Source of the DNA: Membranipora membranacea
Lineage: Eukaryota; Bryozoa; Gymnolaemata; Cheilostomatida; Membraniporidae
Direction: 5' to 3'
NCBI GenBank assembly: GCA_914767715.1
Contig: OU612071.1
Span: 12,755,493 to 12,819,492 of the forward strand
Length of the DNA: 64,000 bases
Shown here one piece after another: positions 12,176-23,772 of the stretch. The notes below the pieces were generated by a model. That model ran no database searches. It was given only the letters and a program-made list of their open reading frames with translations, and was not told the DNA's origin. A program made the translations under genes and the position numbers. Each line of letters begins with the position of its first letter. Within the stretch, counting starts at the first letter, position 1.

Positions 12176-15100
12176 TTAAGTTGAAGCTGTACATTGGAAG
12201 TCTCCTCCCTGCTGAAACTTTCCAAGTCCGACTGTATCGAAGTCATCGAAGGTAACTAGGCTTCCTTTCTCATCACAGCCTAAAGCTTGGATCTCCTGCT
12301 CCGATAAAGCTCTGTCCCACATCTGAAAATCTGCTATCTTACCCCTGATCATCTCGTCTTTATCAAGGGACCCGCCTGTGAAAGGTAAAAATATATTGAC
12401 ATCAAAAAGCTGTAGGTGCTCCTCTAAGGAAAAAAACAACTAAAATTGTTACGGTTTTCCAAATTTGGTGGAAACTAGGTGGACGTCCTAATCTGCATTA
12501 AGCATGTTATCAGCTAGATATAACCATAACCAAAGATATACAAAACATGTGATATAACCAAGCTAAGGGAAGCTGGTACAGAATGTGTATTCAAACAGAA
12601 GATACTCTTAAAGGGTAGTAAAGCGAAAAAAAAACAAGAAAAGGTGTATTGGGCTATTCAACAGACATTACATCAACTTACCGACAGTGTCTTGATCATG
12701 AAGGGGAACTAAAGCGCTACCAGATCTTATGTCATGTGTCCCAGTGCTTGGTATAGTTCCTGCCAACTTCAGTATACCAGGCTGCTTTACATCATAGAAC
12801 CACTGAAATATAAAGCATCCGTAGTAAGGATTGCCAAGGATTGACCCTGGATGCACAATATGGAAAGCAAATAATTGTATCACATGATGAAGGGTTCAAT
12901 TACCTATGACAAAATGACCAATGACCGAGCCTTCAGACTTTTCTTTGCCAACATCAGTTTGTGTTGCTGACCAGAAAAGACATTCAGAAATTAATTTAAA
13001 TCCTCAAACTTGTTTTTTTCTTCTGGCTTTTTTTTGGATGTTTCTGCAATTGAAATTGGTGTGGAGATCAATACATCACATAACTTTCATAACTTTCGGA
13101 GTGAAACCATTACATCATTATGTTATTAACATATTGTGGAAATAAAATGGATGGAACTCTGATCAGTGTTTACCTTTAGAAAGTTCCCTGCTTTCCAAGC
13201 AAAACAATGTCGATGAGCTTCTCCGAAAGCTCCTAGGCCTGCAGTGAATTTTTGTGAGTCCCCGCTCAACTTCATCAAAGGGTGCAGACCATTTTCCCGA
13301 TAAAGCCAAATGAGGAACGCGTTATCGTTACCTGAAAGAGAGAAACAATGGCCGTTAGTATATATCCTGCCTCAGCCTGAAAAATATGCCGCCGAGTGAC
13401 TAAGCAGTTTGCCACTGAGAGCGGCTCTTATAGGATGGTTGGCAGGGATTCAAACCCTCAATCTAATCCTGTCTACATTGATACACATCGATAGAATTGA
13501 TTAGGAAAATAAGCAATACTCAATGAGCAAGGGCTTGGAAAGAAGTTCAATACCCTCTAGGTAGATTTGAGTTTCAGTGCAAGTGACGAGTGATTATTCA
13601 GGACCATACATACATGTATCAACTGTTTGAGATAGGGGTAGGTACAAACTCATAAAATTTTTAGGAAAAAACATTTTTGGAAAGCCTAGCGAGCAAAAGC
13701 ATTTTAAAATCACAAAAAAATGGATACATATGTATGATCCACTTTAGCTGTGGACAGCTCAAATGTAACTGAGACTGGGCCGTGTACTTTGGTTTGGTGA
13801 AAAGCAAAATAGCATCAATCATTATGTGTAACCTACTGTAAAATTTCATCATGAACTGTTGATTTGTTCTAACCAATTGCCATTATTAATTACTTGTTCC
13901 AGGAGAGGCGATACTGATAAGGTGTTGCGACCTGTGCAAGCTGTTGGTTTTCAGAATATCAAGTGGATCATCGCGGCTCGGCTCAAAATAAAAGCAGGCA
14001 GTCAGCTCAGTCAGTGCTGGTAGATTAGTGACCCTGATGTAGCTGTCCACATTCTCCTGACTCCAGTAGGTCCTGTATGATGCTGGTCCTGTCAAACATT
14101 GAATTCAGAGTGTTGAACGAGTGGTGGTGGCTTGCAAAATTTTCTGCTCTTCATCACATGACAGATGATGTTCATTACATTACAGAATGGTTTGGCTCAC
14201 ATCATGACTATATCGAATGAAGGACAATACGAAAACTGGGTTAGGATTATGTAATTTAAATAGTTCTGATAAAAATGTAGCATCAATTATTCCATCACAC
14301 TGACAGTTGCATGGTCCTGTGCATAGATCAACCCACTAAACCACTAAATATTTAAGACGACCAAAAGACCAAAGCAATATATAGACTGGCAGCTAACTCT
14401 GTAGTAGCTATTCTATGAGGTATTTATCGATATGTGCTGTACAAACAAAAGAAATACATAAATCATAACTATACCTTGACAGTAAGACTTGGAGCAGTAA
14501 CCTGGAGGACCGACTGGACCACGCTCTCCTGCTTCTCCAGGCATACCGTCCTTTCCCTTCAGTAATGTTGCCATTTCTGGAATGTAGAGTAAAAACACTT
14601 TCATTGCAGTGAAAAACATTTGATTCCATCCTCGCAACATGATTATGGTCAATGTAAACTTGTTCTTGACATGCTGGAATCGCGCTATGAACTTCAAATG
14701 ATGAAATGTTTACCAAGAGTAGAGAACTACTGATAGGGCAATATTGGCAGTGACAGCTACCTGAAAATAATAGTCCTACAGAGGATGATAGCCCTCTATA
14801 TGCCGTGAAGACAATTATTTACACTAAATTCTCACCATCAACAGAGATACTGCTATTGCTGAGTAGATTACTCAGTTGTTCTCGTCTCTCATCATCCAGT
14901 ACTGCGTTGAGATTGATTTGTCTTTTAGCCATCTCATTGTTACTTTTGTCATCTTTATTCATCTGCTATTTTAGAAAATGAATCAATTAAATATGAATTT
15001 TTAAAGAAATAATTACCCCAATAAATACATGCCTGAGTTGAGCGCAGCAACATATCAATGCTGCACCACACATTATACTGAAACTTGTTGCTGTTTGTAT

Positions 15101-16533
15101 TCTGTAGAGGATTTTAAGAGGTTAACCTCAGGCTGCAATACCCACCAATGCAACCACGCACATTGCCTATCTATACTGAGTAAGCTGACTCCCGTTGACG
15201 AGTACGCCGACTCTATCTTATTGGAAATGTAATGTGTACACAGACTCTATCTTGGCTCGAAATATACCGAGTACGCCGACTATTTCTTGCTGGGAGGATA
15301 AAGAGTATGCCGACTCTATCTTGTCTGAGAATATCATTGACCTGAATCTTGGACTAGCTTTGGGAGGACAGAGACATGGACAAATATAACGACCTTATTT
15401 ATCCGGCAAGATAATGTGGGGGGGATAATGTACAAAATATTAACCTTATTCATCCGTCAAGATCAATGGGGGGTATGGACAAAACATCAATCTTATTCAT
15501 CCAGCAAGATAAATGGGAGGTAATGGCTCTGCGTTATAACTACCTGTGCAAGATAGCTTGGAGGGTAACTCAACTGGAATTCAGGTCAATGGTTGCAGTA
15601 ACGTCAGGGGTGGACCAACAGTTAAGGGTATGGACTTGTGATATCATGGTCCAGGTTCGATTCCCGGCGCCGGCTGTCATTTCTGATTTGGCACTGGCAA
15701 GCCATTCATCCTAGCCAGGTCTGTTCGGATCAGGACCATAAATACAGGAGGTCTACTGTGTGCTTGTATGCGGTAGAAAGATCCCTCTCTGCCTCTTCGA
15801 AAAAAAAGAGTAGCCGGCAACGGCGGGCAAGGGTATAGGGTACTTCCCCACACAAGCCACCGGAGCTTAAAGGGGCCCGTTAAATAAGACCTAGTGCATA
15901 GAATAGAATAGAATAGTGGTGCAATGGGGGGTTTTCACAAAGACTCTACTACTACCCATAGGAAGCTACAGCCAAAAAGTACAAGGCACCATTATGTCAA
16001 GTTAGGGAGGTCTGCCAGCAAGCAGAACTCAAGATCACTTACTTCAGTGGGTTGAATTCAGTTTGGCACTTTGTTGAATATCTTTTGACTGGTTTAAAAT
16101 ATAAGGTGTTGCTGCGTTAGCTGCAAGATACTAACTGGTTTGATTACACTTTAAGTTATCGAAAGCATGTGGGGCATATGTAATATGATACTATGGCAAA
16201 CTCCATGGAAAAGTACTGAGTGTGTTTGTCAAAGTTAAAATTAGAAAATCTACTGAAACGGAGAGATGGGAAGACATCTTACATGATACATGAATTCAAG
16301 TAAAATTAAATTTTGAATCTCCAGCTGTGGTGGAAAATCAACCACAATTCACTTACAGCTTCCTGAAAATCTTTTAATTCTCTCTTGGTCTCTGCCAGCT
16401 CATCAGTGATTACTGAAACCCTTCTCTCAATGTTAGACAATCTTTCATCCATACTTTCGGTGTGCTGACCAGCAATTAATACCACAGAACCAAGTAGCAG
16501 TAACACTGAACACTGAAGAAGCATGTCCATCAT
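12176..16533 (-). CDS. Gene A: secreted collagen-stalk pentraxin (intact)
   Basis: Seven coding exons: 16533-16357 (exon begins 16561), 14965-14836, 14576-14475, 14088-13894, 13331-13174, 12802-12682 and 12375-12176. They total 1083 nt, giving 360 aa, and all phases agree. Order: signal peptide (MMDMLLQCSVLLLLG, about 1-22); charged coiled coil (about 25-100, DELAETKRELKDF and DDERREQL); seven Gly-X-Y triplets ending GPVGPPG; Cys pair YCSKSYC; then a pentraxin domain. Pentraxin hallmarks are NDNAFL, CFAW in place of the usual Cys-x-Ser/Thr-Trp signature, the calcium-loop-like HDQDTVGGSLDKDE, and IADFQMWDRALSEQEI. Pentraxins are secreted calcium-dependent pattern-recognition lectins. The stalk suggests trimer-based oligomers, by inference like collectins. 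The start at 16533 is chosen because the signal peptide follows directly; the open frame extends to 16575 but crosses the splice acceptor. Intron 1 holds a SINE and minisatellites. Confidence 0.88.
15190..15345 (+). repeat. Tandem repeat with core GAGTACGCCGACTC
   Basis: About four degenerate units of some 40 bp share GAGTAYGCCGACTCTATCTT, in intron 1 of gene A. Short reading frames across it are products of the repeat. Confidence 0.7.
15386..15526 (+). repeat. Tandem repeat, about 48 bp unit, three copies
   Basis: Units contain CTTATTCATCCRKCAAGAT followed by a short G run and GTAYGGACAAAA or a variant. It adjoins the previous minisatellite and the SINE. Confidence 0.7.
15605..15910 (+). 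mobile_element. tRNA-derived SINE, copy 1
   Basis: The head resembles a tRNA with A-box-like AGTTAAGGGTATGG and B-box GGTTCGATTCC about 30 nt apart, followed by a body shared with copies at 29.9-30.1 and 39.5-39.7 kb (CATCCTAGCCAGGTC, GAAAGATCCC, GCAACGGCGGGCAAG). It ends in a GAATA short tandem repeat. It sits in intron 1 of gene A, antisense to the gene. Confidence 0.8.
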
Positions 16534-17008
16534 GCTGCATGTGCCACTACTGAATAGGAATCTAAAACAATACAATGTACAAATGAATCAGAGGATTAAC
16601 ATTATGAGTCCGTAAGAATTTAATTGGCTAATAATGAAAGCTGTTTTTCCACATGATCCAGACCTTGTCGGAATCAAGACTGTCAATATCCCACAGTACT
16701 TCAGCTTGACCAATAAGCTTGAGATTTTGCAGGCTTCTCCGTCAAATATTACAGTCCATTTTGAGTGGTCAACGCATATCTCATACTAATAAGGTTAACA
16801 TGCAATTAATAGTAACATAAGCTGTAGCAAGATGATTGCAATTAAGGTTAGAAAATGTCAATGAATACCTACAGTTCTGAACTCTGATTGAATTGATCGG
16901 ACCAGGCTTCAAACTATTATTAACAAAGGTAAAAAGCAGGCAAAGTCAGTTTGCCATGGCACTTAACAAGAACAAGCTAGTGTTTTCAATTAATCACATC
17001 CATCTTAC

Positions 17009-17125
17009 CTCAACACTCCCCAGCGACCTGAATGCTCCTAAGTACCTATAAGCTCAACATATAAACCCTCTGGCGTGAGAAAGACAATCTGTTCCTTTAT
17101 CAGCACTTAGTCTCAGACATATCAT
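17009..17125 (-). promoter_or_regulatory. Gene A conserved promoter / 5'UTR exon
   Basis: The block is shared with copies B, C and D: TGTCTGAGACTAAGTGCTGATA, here TGCTGATAAAG, then TCTTTCTCACGC, TTTATATGT and TTCAGGTCGCTG, ending GTGTTGAG before donor GTAAG. It is best read as core promoter plus a non-coding first exon ending at 17009, spliced to the acceptor at 16562-16563. The transcription start is not determined. Confidence 0.6.
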
Positions 17126-17129
17126 ATCA

Positions 17130-18290
17130 TATTATTAGCTAGCAATGAAAATCATTTGAAGGCGTATTTCATGTATAAAGTGGTTGCTGTCTTACATTTC
17201 GACCCTGCGACCTACATCTATCGTCTTAGAGCCTACCGACAAAGATAACATAGAATGCTTCCAGGTAGTACATACCCCAGCATTTGGGCAGAGAACTGTG
17301 GAGTAGGATCGGTATATTTCTTAATGCTACTGTCAGATGACATTTTCTTATGTAATCATCATGAAGGACATCATGATTTATAATTACCTTAGTGTATAAG
17401 AGCAACCATATTTTCTTCCGAATGTGCAACGATCACTTACACAACATGGTATTGAAGTATCCTTATTCTCAAATGATTTATTATTAAGTGCGACAGTACA
17501 AAACTAAAGGTCAATCACATTTCATATAAAGACGCAGACCAATAAATAACTAGTTAATATTCAACAAATACATTTATGTACCAGACCTTGAGCCGAAACC
17601 ATACAATTGGTAACAGATCATAACCTGGATTAGAAGTCCCATAAAAATATGACACCTGTCAAAACTGATTACCCTTGCACCTATTATTGGTCATTATTAG
17701 TTTCAAAAAGCGGAGAAAAACAATGAGCTTACAAAAGTCAAAAGCTAAGACTAAGGGTGAACTCTAGGTCACCAGACATTATAACACAAATAGCACTGGT
17801 TTCTGATTATATTTTTTTTTCTCATGAGTTCCATTGTCATCCACATGTTGTCAATTTGAATAGCTATGGTGATCTGTTTCGGCGTGATTATTATAGGCTT
17901 GACCTGCTTGTTGTGAGAGCTTGCTGCTTGTGCGCTGACTTCGAATTGATGATAGGAGAACCAAGGACCTTAGAGTTATAGATATGAAATCGAATCAGGG
18001 CAATAGTATAGTAGAGTATGCATTGAGATTTAACCCAGCATGCTGTGCAGACAGGAAATCATCATTAACCCCACATAATCTGTAAAACAAAACAAAGTAA
18101 AGTTAGTTTAAATTCAATTATTACTAAGAGCTTAAACTGAGACCCAACGGATACATACTTAGGCATTCAGTGCATGGTGACGGGTAGTTTAGGTTAAGGC
18201 TTAAACATCATAGGTTATCATTATTGAGATTTATCTAGACACAGGCTATATGGTAATGGAAAATAGTAATATTGTAGTAAATAGAGGGAA
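17130..18290. other. Upstream of gene A, nothing recognised
   Basis: AT-rich, with no conserved block shared with the other pentraxin copies beyond the promoter, and no domain-bearing frame. Confidence 0.4.
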
Positions 18291-18299
18291 TGGTGCACT

Positions 18300-19440
18300 G
18301 AGGGCGTGTTGAAATATAACAAAACATAATCACAGGGCCATGAGAAATCTGGGCACGTGCAACAACCCGTGGAGAATCAAACAACGGGAAAACAACAGAA
18401 GTCACAAAACATCTTCAAAATAACCACAGAGTCACGAGATCTTTGGGCACGTGAATCAACCCTGGAAAGATTGCGAAATCAGAAAACCAATATATTGCAC
18501 CATAGAAAACAAGTGCAGTTGACACCATAAGCTATTTTGAAAATAACGAGCAATAGAAGTCACTAAAGATCTTCAAAACAACCCTGGAAAGATTGCAAAA
18601 TCAGGAAAACCAACAGATTACACCATGGATAAACAGGTGCACTTGACACCATAAATTACCTAAAAATAACCAAAACAAAAATGAGGGAAGGTCAAGCAAA
18701 GGACAGACTAACCATGTTTTTACAGCTAGATAATTAAAACTGACAAAACACGCAAATCAAAAGAGAGTAATGACGAAATTGAGGCTAAAACCAATAACAA
18801 GGTAAACACCTTTACACCTGTAAATGCAAACGTTGCACAATAACAGGACAGCAAACCAGCACTATAAAAGCCTGATGGACACTTGTAAAAATCAGTCAGC
18901 GCCAGGAGGCGGGTTCACGACATACAGCGTTACACATCTAATCAGATAACTATCTGATTCACTCAGCCCAAGGAGGCCTATTCTTCAACTAAGAAGACAA
19001 CAAATTCAGTCAGCGCCAGAGAGCGGGTTAACGACGTACAGCATTACAGATTTAATCAGAGAATTATCTGATTCAGTCAGCCCAAGGAGGCACATCTACA
19101 GAGAGGAAAATTGTCTAAAAACTTTAGACACATTCATTCAGCCAACAGAGCTTTTGGCAAGATATACAGAGATACAAATACCGCGATTCACAGCGAGGAA
19201 CCCAGTCTAACATAGCTTAGATACAAATACCGCGATTCACAGCGAGGAACTTAGTCTAACATAGCTTAGATATAAAGAGATACATACACCTCGATTCACA
19301 GCGAGGAACCTAGTCTAACATAGCTTAGATATAAGAGATACATATACCGCGACTCACAGCGAGGAACCCAGTCTAACATAGTTTCAATACACAGAGATAT
19401 CACACTGAATATCACACTGAATTCGAGGTCATCTAAACCA
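18300..19440 (+). repeat. Complex tandem/direct repeat tract, possible LTR-like body
   Basis: Three nested repeats are present. (1) A CCCTGGAAAGATTGC block with CACCAT and TTGACACCATAA follows at about 18455-18535 and again at 18580-18655. (2) A unit beginning CAGTCAGCGCCAG with a following ATCTGATTCAGTCAGC tail at 18893-18975 and 19008-19095. (3) Four units of 52-56 bp with core GATTCACAGCGAGGAAC at 19168-19385. Positions 19440-19700 have an AATAAA and CCTTGAGCAA stretch reminiscent of an LTR end, but no second LTR or coding region was found. Confidence 0.65.
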
Positions 19441-20234
19441 AGGGTAAGATCTTATTATAAAGATTTTGAATGTTTATGCATTTTTATGACTAAATGATAA
19501 ATGCCAAGATATTATTGTAAAATTATTGATTGATTTATTGCCTGACGAATAGAACCATATTTATATTTTGTTATTATTGTTTAAAATAAATCCTTGAGCA
19601 ATTCCACCGAGAATTGCACCAAACTCAAATCTAAACCAGTGCTCAGTAGTTGAGGCTAGCGCACATTGTACGATAGTAGCTCTACTTACCGCTGAGGTAT
19701 TGTTGATCAACAGTTCAGTTGTGTTTTTTGAAGTCTCTCTTTAATAACCGAATTATCAGCAATTATAAGTCCAGCTCTGCTACCATTGCATTTGCACTAC
19801 TTGAACCATACATATCGCGGATTCTAAAACAGAAAATTGGATGATATTTTATTATTTGGGATTTGAGACAAGGAGTGAATAACTCCAAATTACAGTCCGA
19901 TTAATCAAACACAAAATTCATTCACCATAACAAATCAAAAATTCCATGCTGATACTACTAGTTGGTAATAAGTTTAGTTTAGGTCCAAAACCTCATTATT
20001 ATTATTATTATCATGTTTTGAGGTTTTCATATGTATAAGTATGTCATAAACAAAGGAAAATAAGAGCTTATTGGCCTCATAAACAAAACAACAAAGAAAG
20101 AAAAATATTTATAGATATGGACAGAAATGATAATCCGTTGGGAGAAAAACTTTTACTATATGTGATTGATTGCTATAATATATTATTACGCTTTACTAAA
20201 TGAAATGAATTGGTTTAAAAATCTTGTTTGACCA

Positions 20235-20560
20235 TATTTGGTCCTATATTTTGGTTTAATTATTCATGCTATGGGATGTGCTATATCACCTTTGCTATTC
20301 GTGATGGTGATGGAGATAGTTATACAGAATTCACAAGGCAGTGTGAATGGGATCCAGGTTGCGAATAACCAGATACTTCCGCCGATGAGGCCTTTTATGG
20401 ATCATATTACAGTAATATCACCTGACAAGGCTCAGGTTGTAGCTTCAATCGACAGACTGAATGGGTCTGACCACATATCAGCTGCTATGGCACCGTTTGA
20501 TGAAATTTTACCTGCTGTGACACTTGCATTTTGCAAAAAAATATAATTTTTACTTTGTGG
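20235..20560 (+). pseudogene. Reverse-transcriptase fragment (PPMRPFMDHITV)
   Basis: The plus-strand frame reads GCAISPLLFVMVMEI, then LPPMRPFMDHITVIS and later LDRLNGS-like thumb residues. This resembles an invertebrate non-LTR RT palm in which FMDD is expected. Here the second Asp of the catalytic pair is His, so it is inactive. It is short, with no neighbouring endonuclease. Confidence 0.5.
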
Positions 20561-20739
20561 CCAAATAAAAAGGTCAGATTGGAGAAAGGAAAAAACGAAT
20601 AAAAGAAACAAATAGATGCGATGCTTGGAAAAGGCATGATTGAGATGGCTAGTGGAACAAGCAGTATTGTAAGGCAGAGATAGAGAGTGTAAGAGTATGA
20701 TATGGTCGTCCATATAGCAGGCTTAGTGGTGATTCTGAT

Positions 20740-22610
20740 GGAAGTTACTTCCAAGGACTATCAGACAGATAAAGAGTAGGAGATAACTATATAACTCACA
20801 TGTATTTAAAACATAGTAAGGTACCTGATAGTCTGAGTTAAACGATAAAAGTCATTTATGTGCAGTGGCCTCTTGAAGCACATAGCTATAAAAAAAACCC
20901 AGAGCCAATGCATATATTTGATATCAACTACAGACCTTCATTACATTCAGCACTAGACCAATTCAATCTTTACACATGTGCTACTCCTAAACAGATAGAA
21001 GAGCATGAACTGGGAAGACAAGGCGGTGCTCAAGTGTACAGAAATGGCGCAAAGGAAAAATGGCCAGTGGATGGTTGTGGAAGCTAAAAAACCCGACAGA
21101 ACATGAATCCAGTAGCTGATATCAACAGCGTTTTGCAACATTTTGCCCCATAACGGTTCTATATTCACAACTGAGCTAAAAAACGAAAAGCTGAGAGCCT
21201 GAACTAAAAAGAAAAGACTGGATCATTGGTTCTCACTTGAGCAGAATACGACTATGAGAAGAGGAATGACCAGCTGCTGATTTGTGGCAGCTCTCAGGTG
21301 CCGTAAAAGACTTCATATGGTATTAGCGGACTATTACAGTTTGCACGACACCAGTTCAATGCTAGTTTATTAGCTCATAAAAACAATTATGAAAAGAGGT
21401 TCAATTTGCAACAACTGGTCAAACATAATATTATATACATCAAATTTAATGAGGAATAATATATTGGGATGTAATCATGGTGTCTGGAATGTTTTTTTTT
21501 CTGGTGAAATTTAGCTTTAGACTCGATCATTTCGTTAACCTCATTTATTCATTATTTGTTTTATACTGAATACTGAAGAATTATTGAATTCTCTTGCAAT
21601 ATTTTCATTTATGTGAGCCGCCATTGTAAGCTGGCCACAATTCTCTTTCAATTTCTATTACTACTGTAAGACCCAACTGAAAGAAGGCTACTATTGTGAA
21701 ATGTCATGAAACAAGTCTCCTCTACAGTTTGAATGCTTTTAAATGTTTGAGAAATATGTGATACAGTTTGTGAGATTAATAATAATATGCCTACTACCTC
21801 TTACTTGACTGAATCCAGTCGATCATGATAAGATGGCTGCATGCCGCAGTTGTAAAGACCTGAATGATTGTAAACAAAGGGAGGGCCTGAGACAATTGAG
21901 AAGCCAACAGCTGGTGACGATAAATGAGCTAAGATAAATGGATGTCCAACCAGTATTTGCGATTTATGTTATTACTGGTTAACCACAATCAGTGATAGCC
22001 TTTTATCTTGATGAATTTCAATGTCCAGAAAAAACTTCTTGGTACAACCAGATAGTAGTAAGGATAGTGGGTTAGCTTTTCAGCCAGTCCATCTAATTCA
22101 TTCCTGAAAGAATCCCTACCACTGATTTTGTATATACAGGCGATTGGCGAAAAGTGGGACGACTCCCAAGAGCGGTCTAAGTTTCTATTGGGTCTATTTC
22201 TATGTTCTAAAGGCCATCTAAAGTTTTTAAATGGTGGTGAAGGTTACTTTCAAGTATTGGACTAACAGACAGATAAATAGCAGAGAAGGAGATAACTCTA
22301 TAACTCTTATGTATATATGGCACAGTGAGATACTGTGTTAGTCTTGAGTTTAATGGCCCAACATCCTACTCATCTCTACCTGCTTAGGGCTAGTGAGAAG
22401 GCTACATAGTGAATTCAGGTGAATTGTAGACAAAGTAGAGCAACATGGTTCACTAAGACAAATGCAGTGGCCTCTTGAAGCGCCTTGCTATAAAAACTCA
22501 GAGCTGGTGCATAGACTTGATGTCAACGGACCTCTACACTTTATTTAACGCTAGACTGGATCAATAATTACACCTGAGCTGCTCCAAAAATAACTCAGAG
22601 GGTGAACCGT
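20740..22610 (+). repeat. Direct repeat pair 20.74-21.0 / 22.24-22.61 kb
   Basis: Positions 20750-20980 recur at about 22250-22600: both contain CAGACAGATAAA, GGAGATAACT, and the ATGCAGTGGCCTCTTGAAGC block. The spacer has no recognised gene. Confidence 0.6.
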
Positions 22611-23337
22611 TGTCACTAGGTAAAAATTCTCATGCCTTCCTGTGTAAAAAAATCAGTCAACACAGTCTGCATAAAAATTTCAGCTGGTGTGGATAAGTGA
22701 AACCATTTGATGGAGGCTCACCTGCTGTATCGCAAATCCTCCACAAAAGAGAGAGTATAGATCATTGATTAGTGGTTAGTTCTGGAGCAAAGATAATATA
22801 GGTTTGCCCAGTAAGCTATATACGGTATAATCACAGTTTCTTTTTTTGGTAGGGATACACATAACCTACGCTAGAGGCTAGTATACACAGTGTAATCACT
22901 GTTCCTATCATCAGGGATATAGAGTATAAGATCAAGTACCTCTGCTTCGCTGGCCAGTGCTGGTATGAACGTACAGTGGAAAAATTTAATCATGACAATC
23001 AAACCACACAAATCAGACCTGCCACCGGCCAACAGCTTTGTGCACCAAGTGAATCTTCTATGCTTGTCTAGCTAGCTCTTGACAGTCAACAAACAACTAA
23101 GCTTACGTGCCGTATTAGACCTCTGCTCAAGAATTAAAAGCAGAGGTCTAATACCATCTCAGATCATCTGGCTATGGTGATATAAATTTTGGGGGGATAA
23201 ACTCAATACACAAAATTTATAAATGTTTATGTCATCCAAGTGATGAATACAAAAAAGACTCGTAGTACCATAATTGAAATATTTCACCGACATCAATCAT
23301 GGAGGACTTATCTGATAACAATTTTGGGCGAGAAAGG

Positions 23338-23468
23338 TGAGGTGAGTTCGATCGATTTTGTCTGCATAGGAGTTGCCCACTCTAAACTTACAAACCTTTC
23401 GGCCTTAGGCGTGTCAGTTGAGGGGAGGGGCCTCTCCTATGCTGGCAAAATGGATTGAACTCACCTCG
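23338..23468. repeat. Imperfect long palindrome, copy A
   Basis: Outer arms GAGGTGAGTTC / GAACTCACCTC extend about 33 bp on each side around a CTTTCGGCCTTAGG centre. The counterpart is at 59118-59228. Confidence 0.75.
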
Positions 23469-23666
23469 TCTGTTGCGGCTCAATATTGTTATCAAATTAT
23501 TCCTCAATGAACTTTTACCCTCTGTTAAGACAGAAGGAAAGCCTTTCCCGTGATTACAGCCCTATGGTAACGGCAATCTGTACTGTGTGTCGACGCTCTA
23601 AATTCTCGTCAGGTGTTGGCCTCTGGTATGTCAGCAGCTGATGCTTGCAATCTTGATCCAAGGTCA

Positions 23667-23772
23667 TATTTCTATCATATTTCTATCATATTTCCGTCAT
23701 ACTTCCGTCATATTTTTGTCATATTTCTATCATATTTCCGTCATATTTTTGTTATACTTCTGTCATACTTCT
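23667..23772 (-). repeat. 10-bp minisatellite at the stop codon of the small gene (copy A)
   Basis: About ten to eleven units of TCATATTTCT/TCATATTTCC type on the plus strand, overlapping the stop codon at 23765-23763 and running into the 3'UTR. Copy B has only about three units. Confidence 0.8.

Noticed and set aside
15640-15680. tRNA gene
   Set aside because: Only A- and B-box-like strings without a foldable cloverleaf, and the surrounding body recurs elsewhere: SINE head.
20432-20754. Minus-strand frames antisense to the RT relic
   Set aside because: Shadow frames of the plus-strand RT reading; no domain.
23667-23772. Possible CRISPR-like array
   Set aside because: Units are 10 bp with no spacers, in a eukaryotic 3'UTR; it is a minisatellite.
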